Source: JBNJEM01 sp051745935 (GTDB lineage Bacteria; Planctomycetota; Planctomycetia; Pirellulales; Pirellulaceae). Taken from it: a DNA stretch of 11,202 nt. Shown here piece after piece: positions 1 to 7,095 of this stretch (the stretch's first letter is position 1; every line of letters starts with the position of its first letter). The notes below the pieces were generated by a model that worked only from the letters and a program-made list of their open reading frames with translations, was not told where the DNA came from and searched no databases. The stretch spans positions 1 to 11,202 of the forward strand of contig JBNJEM010000208.1 of assembly GCA_051745935.1 (NCBI GenBank). Reading direction: 5' to 3'. Position numbers and translations under genes: made by a program.

Positions 1-294
1 ATTTGGTTGGCGGCCCTGCCGTGTTGGGATCTGTAAAGGAATAAGTGTCTGATTCAAGGGGTTCGAGTGATGTTCGGAGCTCTCGGGCCGGCGGAGACTC
101 AGGTCGTGGGCTCCATCACGGCGGTTACCCGCGCTGCACGAGATGCCCCGGGGCTGGTCCCAGGGAGTTTCACGTTTTTCGCTAATGCGTGGCCCCCTCA
201 TTCTTTTGCCGTTTCGGATTTCGTTCTGGCTTCGGCATTTCTTGCTTCGGGGTCCATTCCCCTGAATGATTGTCGCGAAATGGCGCTTCGTCAT
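1..294. other. gene-free left edge with degenerate repeat-like DNA
   Basis: No reading frame here is convincing. The plus-strand frame starting near 67 runs into the end of msrAB and has no recognisable domain. Bases about 205-300 hold several imperfect copies of a TTCGGATTTCG / CTTCGGCATTTC / CTTCGTCATTC type motif, which resembles low-complexity intergenic repeats I associate with planctomycetes (inference). The segment lies directly downstream of the msrAB stop codon. No U-run terminator was found. Confidence 0.45.
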
Positions 295-298
295 TCAG
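262..298 (-). repeat. inverted repeat overlapping the msrAB stop codon
   Basis: CTGAATGA at 262-269 is perfectly complementary to TCATTCAG at 291-298, with a 21-base loop that contains a further CGAA/TTCG pairing. The msrAB stop codon (295-297) lies inside the right arm. The transcript has no U-run after the stem, so this is not a classical intrinsic terminator, but it could protect the 3' end or slow the polymerase. Confidence 0.4.
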
Positions 299-1389
299 CG
301 ACTCTTGAAGTCCAACGCGGCTGAATTAATGCAGTAGCGTAATCCGGTTGGTTGTGGACCGTCGTTGAACACGTGCCCGAGATGAGCATCGCACCGCGCG
401 CACTTCACCTCGGTGCGAATCATGCCGCGGCTACGGTCGGGTGCCTCCTCGACGTGCTCGTCACGAACTGGAGACCAGAAGCTGGGCCATCCACTACGCG
501 ACTCAAACTTCGCGGTCGAAGAAAAGAGGGGAAGCCCACAGCAGACACACGAATACGTCCCATCCTCCTTGTGGTCCCAGTATTTGCCCGTGAAGGCCTC
601 CTCCGTCCCTTTACGCCGGGTGACTTGATACTGTGAATCGGTGAGTTCCGTCTTCCATTGGGCGTCCGACTTCCGAATTTTGTTGATGGTCTGGGACTGA
701 TCTTTCAATTTGTCCTTGAAGACTTTTTCAAACTTCTCGACTTTCGGCTGTATGAATCGCGAGCAATACGGTTTGTTTTGATTGTTCGCGAAATACTCTT
801 GATGATAATCCTCGGCCGGATAAAACGTGTCCAACGGACTAATCTCGGTCACGATCGGCGCGTCGAACGCATCGGATTGATTGAGCTTGTCTTTCCAGTA
901 CTCCGCCGATTCCTTCTGTTTCTGGTTGTGATAAAAGATCACCGATCGATATTGTGGCCCGACATCGGGGCCTTGCCGATTGGGCGTCGTGGGATCGTGC
1001 GTCCGCCAAAACACCTCCAGCAACTCCGCGTAGGAAACCACCTCCGGGTCGAACGTCACCTGCACGACCTCCGCGTGTCCGGTCGTCCCGCTGGACACCT
1101 GCCGATAGGACGGATTCTCGACGTGACCGCCACTGTAGCCGGACACCACGGACTCGACCCCCGCCAGCCGTTCGAACACGGCCTCGGTACACCAGAAACA
1201 GCCGCTTCCGAAGGTCGCTTTCTCGTGTTGAGTCGCGTTGGTATTCGCTTTACCGCTCATGACCGAGCCTTTCTCATTTCGATCGTTGTGCTGCGATATC
1301 GCAAGCACTGTCACGGACAAGACAGCGCCGACGACCGCCAATCCTAATCCTTTCGAGAAAACACTACCAGTGATTACTTTGTCGCGCAT
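295..1389 (-). CDS. msrAB: membrane-anchored bifunctional methionine sulfoxide reductase MsrA-MsrB
   Basis: This 364-residue fusion repairs oxidised methionine. MsrA reduces the S-sulfoxide and MsrB the R-sulfoxide, using thioredoxin-type reductant. Residues about 14-32 form a hydrophobic stretch after a basic start, so the enzyme is probably anchored in the membrane or exported, with its catalytic part outside the cytoplasm. The MsrA domain (about 57-215) has the catalytic motif GCFWC (C64) and a further C209. The MsrB domain (about 243-364) has the zinc pairs C281/C284 and C330/C333, the SGWPSF motif, and the catalytic RYCINS (C353). The Cys seen in SGCGWPSF-type MsrBs is Ser here. The start at 1389 was chosen because AGGGGG lies about 7 bases upstream and is followed directly by the signal anchor. 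A longer frame back to 1542 exists, but its first 51 residues have no recognisable features. The divergent neighbour is a DUF1080 gene, with no functional link. Confidence 0.93.
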   Translation of the reverse strand: MRDKVITGSVFSKGLGLAVVGAVLSVTVLAISQHNDRNEKGSVMSGKANTNATQHEKATFGSGCFWCTEAVFERLAGVESVVSGYSGGHVENPSYRQVSSGTTGHAEVVQVTFDPEVVSYAELLEVFWRTHDPTTPNRQGPDVGPQYRSVIFYHNQKQKESAEYWKDKLNQSDAFDAPIVTEISPLDTFYPAEDYHQEYFANNQNKPYCSRFIQPKVEKFEKVFKDKLKDQSQTINKIRKSDAQWKTELTDSQYQVTRRKGTEEAFTGKYWDHKEDGTYSCVCCGLPLFSSTAKFESRSGWPSFWSPVRDEHVEEAPDRSRGMIRTEVKCARCDAHLGHVFNDGPQPTGLRYCINSAALDFKSR

Positions 1390-1742
1390 CGCAACCCCCT
1401 TTTCGAGTATTTTCTTGGGTTCTGTTGTTTTTCTGCCGCTCGCGTCTGATGCATCCGCGCCGTTCGCTAGTAATGACGGGCTTGTCCAGCTTTCCTTACT
1501 CAAAAACCGGCGGCTCCACACGTGACGCAATCCACTATCCATTCCCAGCCCCCCTGCCCGGCAATTTGGTTATCATTGGCGGCCACGAACGAACCGGCAA
1601 GCTCGGTTAACTGGCGAACTCCCCGGCGTGTCCGGGCCCCTCGCCTCGCCCAAGTCGCAGGCAATTTGCATGTCGCCTCGGGCTTGTTAGAATCACGGCT
1701 GAAGGTCCACCCGATTAATCCATCCCAAACTGGAGTTCACCG
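1390..1742. other. divergent intergenic spacer between msrAB and DUF1080 gene
   Basis: This 353-base spacer separates the two divergent start codons and must contain both promoters. A good plus-strand promoter candidate is annotated separately at 1666-1693. No convincing minus-strand promoter for msrAB was found. The open frame crossing it on the minus strand is an upstream extension of msrAB without recognisable sequence. Confidence 0.5.
1666..1693 (+). promoter_or_regulatory. sigma-70-like promoter for the DUF1080 gene
   Basis: TTGCAT (1666-1671) and TAGAAT (1688-1693) are separated by 16 bases, close to the TTGACA/TATAAT consensus. Transcription would begin near 1700, about 43 bases before the ATG at 1743. 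The position fits the downstream gene. This is prediction from pattern only. Confidence 0.45.
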
Positions 1743-2609
1743 ATGCAGTTTACGATCGTTTTGCAGCCCGTAACAAGACGTGGTTCCCGCTGCCGGACGT
1801 TCCTGGCTGAGAGGAAACCTGAGCGGTTTTGCCATGGCTTCTTATTCTTCCGGTATTTGGGGGGTTCCCGCCGCGAGGCTTGTTGGCCGAATCCGGTTAA
1901 CGGGGTCCGGGACGGGCGGCGGAGCGTTCATTTAGTGATGGCTCTTGTCGCGTTGTTTATCCTTTCCCCCGCAGTCGCCGTGCCGGCTCATGGCGAAGAA
2001 GAAGGTAAAGCCATTGAATTGCTCTCCCGTCAAACGAAAAACGGCCAACTGCCCGGTTGGCAAGCGTTCCATGAAGGAGAGCAAGCCGAGGTGGGTGACG
2101 TCTGGGCGCTGAAGGATGGTGTGTTGAGTTGCCGAGGCACGCCGAAGGGCTACATTCGCACCCAGAAGGACTTTGGGAGTTTTATTCTTGAACTAGACTG
2201 GCGGTTGCCAAAACGCGAAGGGCCACTAAACGGCGGCGTGTTAATCCGCATGACCGGGCCCGACCAGATCTGGCCTAAAAGCCTCGAGGCTCAAATCAAT
2301 TCCGGCGCGGCTGGAGATTTTTGGGGCTTGGCCGGATACGAATTGTCCGACCCCCAGGGCTCCACCGTGACGCATCCGGAGTTGGGGAAACTGACGCACC
2401 TGAAAAGGACTGCCGATGCCGAGAAGCCCCCGGGAACGTGGAATCACTACAAAATCGTGGCCGACGGTTCCACCGTGACCTTGGAAATCAACGGTCGCGT
2501 GGTCAATCGCGCCACGGACTGTGAAACCACACCGGGCGGCATCTGTCTCACCGCCGAAGGGAATCGCATCGAATTTCGCAACGTGAGGCTGGTTCCTCTG
2601 GAGGAATAA
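1743..2609 (+). CDS. secreted DUF1080 (3-keto-disaccharide hydrolase family) protein, copy 1
   Basis: The product carries a DUF1080 (PF06439) domain, a concanavalin-like beta-sandwich linked to hydrolysis of 3-keto-glycosides and very abundant in planctomycetes. The domain runs from about residue 100 to the end. It has the typical LNGGVLIRMTGPDQIWP stretch followed by EAQINSG, and closes with the strand EFRNVRLVPL. A hydrophobic segment at about 64-80, ending in AVPAHG, looks like a signal-peptide core, so export is likely. The start is uncertain. The ATG at 1743 has GGAG 7 bases upstream and sits below a good promoter, but it gives a 65-residue basic leader before the hydrophobic core. GTG 1935 or ATG 1938, with GGAG at 1921-1924, would give a signal peptide of ordinary length (223 residues from 1938). 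The gene converges on a second DUF1080 gene, leaving 44 bases between the stops. The substrate cannot be read from the sequence. Confidence 0.85.
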   Translation: MQFTIVLQPVTRRGSRCRTFLAERKPERFCHGFLFFRYLGGSRREACWPNPVNGVRDGRRSVHLVMALVALFILSPAVAVPAHGEEEGKAIELLSRQTKNGQLPGWQAFHEGEQAEVGDVWALKDGVLSCRGTPKGYIRTQKDFGSFILELDWRLPKREGPLNGGVLIRMTGPDQIWPKSLEAQINSGAAGDFWGLAGYELSDPQGSTVTHPELGKLTHLKRTADAEKPPGTWNHYKIVADGSTVTLEINGRVVNRATDCETTPGGICLTAEGNRIEFRNVRLVPLEE

Positions 2610-2653
2610 GCCGTGTTGTGGCGGGCGAGGCGATTTGCCGTGGCGGACGAGGG

Positions 2654-3451
2654 TCACGGCAATTCCATGATCCGAAGATCCTTGTACCACGCTTCACTCG
2701 GCGGACCGCCGTGGATCTGGACCGCGATATGTCCCTTTTGTTCAATGTCGGGGTCGGGTTCGGTGTAGTCAACGGTTTGCGTTCCGTTGATCCAGAGCTG
2801 GATCCGCGATCCTTGGCAGCGAATCCGGTATTCGTTCCATTCGTTCTGCTTGACGAGTTCATTTCGCTCTTCCGGCTTCGGCCCGGCCAGTATCTTGCGC
2901 CGACGCGATTCGTCGTACAGACAGCCCCACCATCCGTTTCCGAGATCCGCTTGATAGCCAATCATTTCATGATGGTTCGGAATCCGCCGACTGCGGAGCT
3001 GCACGCCCCCGTTGGCCCCTTTGCCGAGAAGCTTGAATTGGAGCCGCAACTCGAAATCAGCATATTCCCGTTTCGTACTCAAGAACGCGTTTCGCGGGAC
3101 CCGCGCGTCTAGGGTGCCGCCCACAATCGCGCCATCCTCCACGCGAAAGGCTTTCGGGTCGCCTTCCCAGCCAGCAAGCGACTTGCCATCAAATAACGCT
3201 TCGGAAGACTCTTGCCAATCAGACCCCTCACTCACCGGGCGAAACACGCCCGGCCCCAGGGGCCGAGAGGCGAGAGAGAGACTCGGCTGCCCCGTCGCGT
3301 CCCGGCTGGCGGACAGCAGGCTGAGATCACTTCGGGTGGGGGAATGAGAGTGACCGCATCGGGAAGGGGCATGATCTGCCGCGAACAGACCTTGGGCGGC
3401 CATCAGACACGACAGAACGGCCACCGCGAAAACAGAAAAGTGCATGTTCAT
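2654..3451 (-). CDS. secreted DUF1080 (3-keto-disaccharide hydrolase family) protein, copy 2
   Basis: The 265-residue product begins with a clear signal peptide (residues 1-24, hydrophobic core FAVAVLSCLMAAQGLFA, probable cleavage before ADH). The DUF1080 domain spans about 84-265. It opens with the hallmark LFDGKSLAGWEG, continues with GGVQLRSRRIPNHHEMIGYQ and NEWNEYRIRCQG, and ends in KDLRIMELP. The family is linked to extracytoplasmic processing of 3-keto sugars. The ATG at 3451 was chosen because GGGAG stands 7 bases upstream and the signal peptide follows at once; an in-frame ATG at 3487 lacks a ribosome binding site. Residues about 25-83 are a Ser/Arg/Leu-rich linker of low complexity, encoded by hairpin-rich DNA and longer than I would expect. 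The gene follows gltA on the same strand after 76 bases, so read-through is possible, but no shared pathway is evident. Confidence 0.9.
   Translation of the reverse strand: MNMHFSVFAVAVLSCLMAAQGLFAADHAPSRCGHSHSPTRSDLSLLSASRDATGQPSLSLASRPLGPGVFRPVSEGSDWQESSEALFDGKSLAGWEGDPKAFRVEDGAIVGGTLDARVPRNAFLSTKREYADFELRLQFKLLGKGANGGVQLRSRRIPNHHEMIGYQADLGNGWWGCLYDESRRRKILAGPKPEERNELVKQNEWNEYRIRCQGSRIQLWINGTQTVDYTEPDPDIEQKGHIAVQIHGGPPSEAWYKDLRIMELP
3235..3286. repeat. cluster of palindromes inside the linker of DUF1080 copy 2
   Basis: Three inverted repeats lie end to end. CCGGGCG/CGCCCGG (3235-3241 with 3247-3253, 5-base loop) overlaps GGCCCC/GGGGCC (3252-3264, 1-base centre), which overlaps CCGAG/CTCGG (3263-3267 with 3282-3286). 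They fall in the region coding for the low-complexity linker between the signal peptide and the catalytic domain. The arrangement looks like a REP-type palindromic element accommodated in frame (inference). Confidence 0.5.
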
Positions 3452-3527
3452 GGGTATTCTCCCGGGGGTTAGTTGACTTACCTTCATTCGCTGTACACGT
3501 TGGCGTGCCGCCGGTGGTGACTGGGCT

Positions 3528-4841
3528 TCATCCTTCGGCTCGTACCAACACGCTCGGGTTGGAGATGGCGGTTCGAATGTCGATCTCGTTTGCCCCTTGA
3601 TAGATTTGCCGCGGCCGCAAAATCCTGCTAGCGGGGTCTTCGTGTTGTTCTTTCCAATGAGCGATCCAACCGGGGAGCCGGCCAATGGAGAAAATGACGG
3701 TGAACATATTGGTCGGGATCCCCATCGCCCGGAGCAACAGGCCACTGTAGAAGTCCACATTCGGATAGAGCTTCCGGTCGATGAAGTATTGATCCTTCAG
3801 GGCCAGTTCTTCCAGTTTGCGGGCAATATCCAATAGCGGATCTGGACGCTTGAGCGTGGCAAACACCCGCTCGCAGACCTCGCGCATTATCCGGGCACGC
3901 GGATCGAAATTCTTGTAGACCCGGTGCCCGAATCCAAACAAACGAAACGGATTGTTGCTGTCTTTGGCCGCTTCGATGCACGCTTCCGGCGACATGCCCC
4001 CTTTGTGGATTTCGCTGAGCATCTCGATGACCCTCACGTTCGCGCCTCCATGAAGGGGGCCCCAAAGCGCGCTCACGCCCGCCGCGCACGAGGCGAATAG
4101 GTTGGCTCGAGATGACCCAACCACCCGGACCGTGAACGTGCTGCAATTCTGGCCATGATCCGCGTGCAAAATCAAGATGAGATTCATGGCGTCCACGATC
4201 TCTGGCTGACAAATGTACTGCTGATGAGGCAACGAGAACATCATGTGCAGTAGATTCTCGCAGTATCGCAGGTGCGGGTCCGGATAGTTCACGGGAAGTC
4301 CCTGAGATCGCCGAAACGAAAAGGCCGCGATGGTACGGACCTTACTGATAAGACGCGCGGCCGCCTCGCTTAACGCCTCGATGTCCTCGAAGGTCAAGAA
4401 TTGCTGGTGATAATACGACAGGTTGTTCAGACTGGCTGAGAGAATCGCCATGGGCGGCGCGTCGACCGGGATCTGCTGAAACTGGTGGCGGGCACTTTCG
4501 TGCAACAACGAATGAGCCGTCAAGCGCTCGCTAAAGTCCGCCAACTCATCGGTGGTCGGCATCCGACCGAAAATCAGCAGCCAGGCCGTGCGCACAAAAC
4601 TTGGCGTCTGCTGGAATTGCTCGATGGGAATCCCGCGATATCGGAGAACCCCGTCCTCGCCGTCAATGAAAGTGATTCTGCTCTGACATACCGCCGTGTT
4701 TCCCAGCGTTGGGTCATAGGATACATACCCGGTCTCCTTCCGCAGTTGCCGCATGTCGATGGCCCGCTCCCCTTCCGTCCCCGTGATGATGGGAAGCTCC
4801 ATTTGCTGATCACCAACCGTTAAAATTGCTTTATCTGCCAT
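3528..4841 (-). CDS. gltA: citrate synthase
   Basis: This 437-residue enzyme condenses acetyl-CoA and oxaloacetate to citrate and CoA, the entry step of the TCA cycle, in the cytoplasm. It matches the hexameric bacterial GltA type along its whole length. The catalytic triad is intact and almost in E. coli numbering: H264 in GPLHGGAN, H306 in GFGHRVYK and D363 in NVDFYSG. LHADHGQNCST (H226, H229), DPRA (R316), GRLPGWIAHW (R388) and the LRPRQIYQGA signature near the C-terminus are also present. The N-terminal small domain, about 1-60, is complete. The ATG at 4841 has AAGG about 8 bases upstream and gives the family's expected N-terminus. The upstream spacer to the divergent MFS gene is 858 bases, so the promoter could lie far back; none was identified with confidence. 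No frameshift or missing residue was seen. Confidence 0.97.
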   Translation of the reverse strand: MADKAILTVGDQQMELPIITGTEGERAIDMRQLRKETGYVSYDPTLGNTAVCQSRITFIDGEDGVLRYRGIPIEQFQQTPSFVRTAWLLIFGRMPTTDELADFSERLTAHSLLHESARHQFQQIPVDAPPMAILSASLNNLSYYHQQFLTFEDIEALSEAAARLISKVRTIAAFSFRRSQGLPVNYPDPHLRYCENLLHMMFSLPHQQYICQPEIVDAMNLILILHADHGQNCSTFTVRVVGSSRANLFASCAAGVSALWGPLHGGANVRVIEMLSEIHKGGMSPEACIEAAKDSNNPFRLFGFGHRVYKNFDPRARIMREVCERVFATLKRPDPLLDIARKLEELALKDQYFIDRKLYPNVDFYSGLLLRAMGIPTNMFTVIFSIGRLPGWIAHWKEQHEDPASRILRPRQIYQGANEIDIRTAISNPSVLVRAEG

Positions 4842-5032
4842 ACCATACCTTTTCTATGCATTCTCTCCGTCGCGGTCCATCACTCGTTTCGTCCGTCCGT
4901 CATTTCCCCGCTCCCCAAGTCGCTCCCAGCAACACGCTCGGGGGGCGCGCGCTCTGATCCCGCTATCTCGTTCTACTGCACCCCCCTAGGGCGTATCTCT
5001 CGTGAGGCGCCTCCCTGGAGCTGATTATGTGG

Positions 5033-5097
5033 ACGACTAGTGCTTCAGATGTGGGGGTGGATACAAGAAAACGGGAAAACCTCGTGCCGCTAGTCGT
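5033..5097. repeat. 8-bp inverted repeat in the gltA-MFS spacer
   Basis: ACGACTAG (5033-5040) is the exact reverse complement of CTAGTCGT (5090-5097), with 49 bases between. It could be an operator pair, a structured leader or chance. No terminator-like U-run follows it on either strand. Confidence 0.3.
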
Positions 5098-5547
5098 GCC
5101 ACTCCGCGTGGGGTTGGTCCACGGTACGAACCCTGGTCTCCGTAAATGGTCGGATCCTTAAACCACCGCCCATTCTACTTTCTCGCCGTGGGCGTAGGAA
5201 CCAGCCAGTCCAAAGCCTCGTCGATTTTTATCCACCCCGGGACAGACTGTCTAGCCCCCTTGAGCGGGGGTCCAGGGCGGACGGGAAGGAAAAGGGGTCG
5301 GGTGCGGTGTCTGGTTCGGCGGAATCCAACAGGGGGTGCTATCCGTCGCTTCTGTAACCGAATTGTACATGGAGTCCCCGGCGCTATCCAACGGGCGGAA
5401 CCGAGCAGTGCGAGGATAGCGCAAAGGGGGGCGGGCCGGCTGTTGGCTCCAACCCGCTGGCCGCACGGCCCCCGGCCTTGCGGTCGAACGGACGCGGATT
5501 ACAGTCTGATACAGGTCGCTTTCCCCGCGGGGCGCGGCGGTTCCGAT

Positions 5548-5627
5548 CTTGCCGGCCGACGTGCTTGCCGGCCGACATGCTTGCCGGCCGACGTGCTTGC
5601 CGGCCGACGTGCTTGCCGGCCGACATG
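5548..5627. repeat. five-unit 16-bp tandem repeat (minisatellite)
   Basis: Five head-to-tail copies of CTTGCCGGCCGACRTG fill 80 bases without interruption. Units begin at 5548, 5564, 5580, 5596 and 5612. The only variation is at the R position, which reads G, A, G, G, A. Each unit contains GCCGGC and the overlapping palindrome CGGCCG. Since 16 is not a multiple of three, all three frames on both strands stay open and produce repetitive Arg/Ala/Pro/Cys peptides, which explains spurious open frames here. The array ends 72 bases before the probable MFS start codon and so may lie in its 5' leader. Confidence 0.95.
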
Positions 5628-5699
5628 GCGAGGTTCCGAAGTTCCCGGTCCGCCGGCGCTCCTTCCACCCCGTTCGAATTTGAGAAAGTTGTTCCAGCC

Positions 5700-7049
5700 A
5701 TGCCCGCTCGTGATGTTTCGGTCGAGGACTCCCAGCACTGCGAATCGCCCCGCCCGGGCGCGCGTCCCGGGCCATGGCGATTGTTCCCGGGTTGGTGGAT
5801 GGTGGGAATCGCGGCCTCGGCGCAGTTCATGTCTGGCGCGGGGCAATCGTATGGGGTGGCGGCATTCAAGGACCCGATGCGAGCTGACTTGAAGATCTCT
5901 GAAACGAGTTTCTCGTTGGCCTATTCGTTCGCGACCTTGCTCAGCGGTATTTGTCTTCCGTTTGTCGGTCGGCTGGTTGATCGTTATGGGGCCCGGCGCG
6001 TATTGCCGAGCATTGCGGTATTCCTGGGACTGGCCTGCTGGTGGATGTCACAAGTCAGCTCGCTGACTCACCTTTACTTGGGATTCGGAATGATTCGCAG
6101 CTTTGGGCAGGGGGCGCTAACCCTGGTGTCCATGTGGATCGTCGGGGAATGGTTCGTGGGAAAACGGGGGCTGGCCACGGCCATTGCCGGTCTTGGCGGC
6201 AGTCTGTCGGCCATGAGTTTCCCGCTCCTTAACGGCGTGCTCATCGAGACCTGGGGATGGCACGCAACCTGGATCATCCTGGGATGCATGGCGTGGGGCG
6301 TGCTGCTTTTACCATCGCTTTTATGGCTTCGCGACCGTCCAGAGGACGTGGGGCTACATCCGGACGGCCGAGCGTATCCCGAGGACCACGGTCATGACGA
6401 GCCCACTTCGCGTTCCCCGGGGGGGCGTGAGTTTTTGCCCACCAAATACTCGTGGACCGTGGGCCAGGTATTACGTGACCTGACATTTTGGAAACTGTTA
6501 TGCATTCCGATTACCGCCGGCATGATCATTACTGGCTTGACGTTTCATCAGGTCGCCGTGTTGGGCACCCGCGGCGTCTCAACCGTGGCCGCGCTGGGGT
6601 TGATCTCGTTCCAAGCCATGATCGCCACGTGTTGCTCCTTGCCGGCCGGCTGGCTGAGCGACCGCGTGGCCGGCAGGCGCCTGCTGAGCGGAGCCATGCT
6701 GATGCTGGCCGGAAGCTCGACCATTGTCTTGCTGATGCCCAGCCCGAAATTTGCCATCCTGTACGCCATCCTCCTCGGGCTGCACGGCGCGTTGATCCGA
6801 AGCACCGGTAATGTCATCTGGTTGAACTACTACGGCCGTACCTATCAAGGCGGGGTACGCGGCATCGCCATGTCGGCAATGATTCTAGCTGCCGCCCTCG
6901 GTCCCTTGCCCTTCGCTTTGTCCATCGATTACTTCGGCACATACACGCCGGCATTGCTGGCTTTTATCGCCATCCCCCTGACCTCCGCCGTGATCGTCGC
7001 CACCACCGGGCCGCCGCGGCGTCCAGAGGTTGCCCAAACCGACTCCTGA
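5700..7049 (+). CDS. major facilitator superfamily (MFS) transporter
   Basis: The 449-residue product is an inner-membrane permease with about twelve hydrophobic segments in two halves. The MFS motif A is clear in the loop after the second segment (GRLVDRYGARRV, residues about 90-101) and is repeated in the second half (GWLSDRVAGRR, about 317-327). A cytoplasmic central loop of some 45 residues begins with LRDRPEDVGLHPDG, a signature seen in monocarboxylate/oxalate-formate-antiporter-like MFS proteins, so an organic anion is a reasonable but unproven substrate. The N-terminus before the first segment (FPGWWMVG) is hydrophilic, about 30 residues. The ATG at 5700 was chosen because it precedes that segment and has GAGAAAG 11 bases upstream. 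A frame back to 5478 only adds residues translated from the tandem repeat. The gene converges with the GT90 gene, 46 bases between stops, with no clear terminator. Confidence 0.9.
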   Translation: MPARDVSVEDSQHCESPRPGARPGPWRLFPGWWMVGIAASAQFMSGAGQSYGVAAFKDPMRADLKISETSFSLAYSFATLLSGICLPFVGRLVDRYGARRVLPSIAVFLGLACWWMSQVSSLTHLYLGFGMIRSFGQGALTLVSMWIVGEWFVGKRGLATAIAGLGGSLSAMSFPLLNGVLIETWGWHATWIILGCMAWGVLLLPSLLWLRDRPEDVGLHPDGRAYPEDHGHDEPTSRSPGGREFLPTKYSWTVGQVLRDLTFWKLLCIPITAGMIITGLTFHQVAVLGTRGVSTVAALGLISFQAMIATCCSLPAGWLSDRVAGRRLLSGAMLMLAGSSTIVLLMPSPKFAILYAILLGLHGALIRSTGNVIWLNYYGRTYQGGVRGIAMSAMILAAALGPLPFALSIDYFGTYTPALLAFIAIPLTSAVIVATTGPPRRPEVAQTDS

Positions 7050-7095
7050 TCGCGAAGTTGCCGAGATGTCTTGGGGGCGACGGATCGTCAGGCCG

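Larger units (their letters stand above)
4842..5699. other. long divergent intergenic region between gltA and the MFS gene
   Basis: The 858 bases hold no convincing gene. Several open frames cross the right part on both strands, but they are Arg/Pro/Gly-rich and their peptides simply translate the 16-bp tandem repeat. Visible structure includes an 8-bp inverted repeat (5033-5040 with 5090-5097), a 10-bp palindrome GAGGCGCCTC (5004-5013), a GC hairpin (5255-5259 with 5266-5270) and the tandem array (5548-5627). It should contain the promoters of both flanking genes. Confidence 0.6.

Noticed and set aside
50..75. tRNA T-arm-like GGTTCGAG
   Set aside because: The flanking bases do not form a 5-bp T stem and no acceptor or anticodon arms can be built around it.
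658..1347. Plus-strand open frame of 229 residues opposite msrAB
   Set aside because: It is the antisense shadow of the MsrAB coding region, whose catalytic motifs are all on the minus strand.
3628..4212. Second minus-strand frame inside gltA
   Set aside because: It is an out-of-frame translation of the citrate synthase gene, which is intact in its own frame.
5548..5627. CRISPR array
   Set aside because: The units are 16 bp and directly adjacent, with no spacers, and no cas genes are present.
5146..5892. Plus- and minus-strand open frames through the spacer and tandem repeat
   Set aside because: They are Arg/Pro/Gly-rich, their repetitive parts are translations of the 16-bp array in different frames, and they overlap the MFS gene in the wrong frame.
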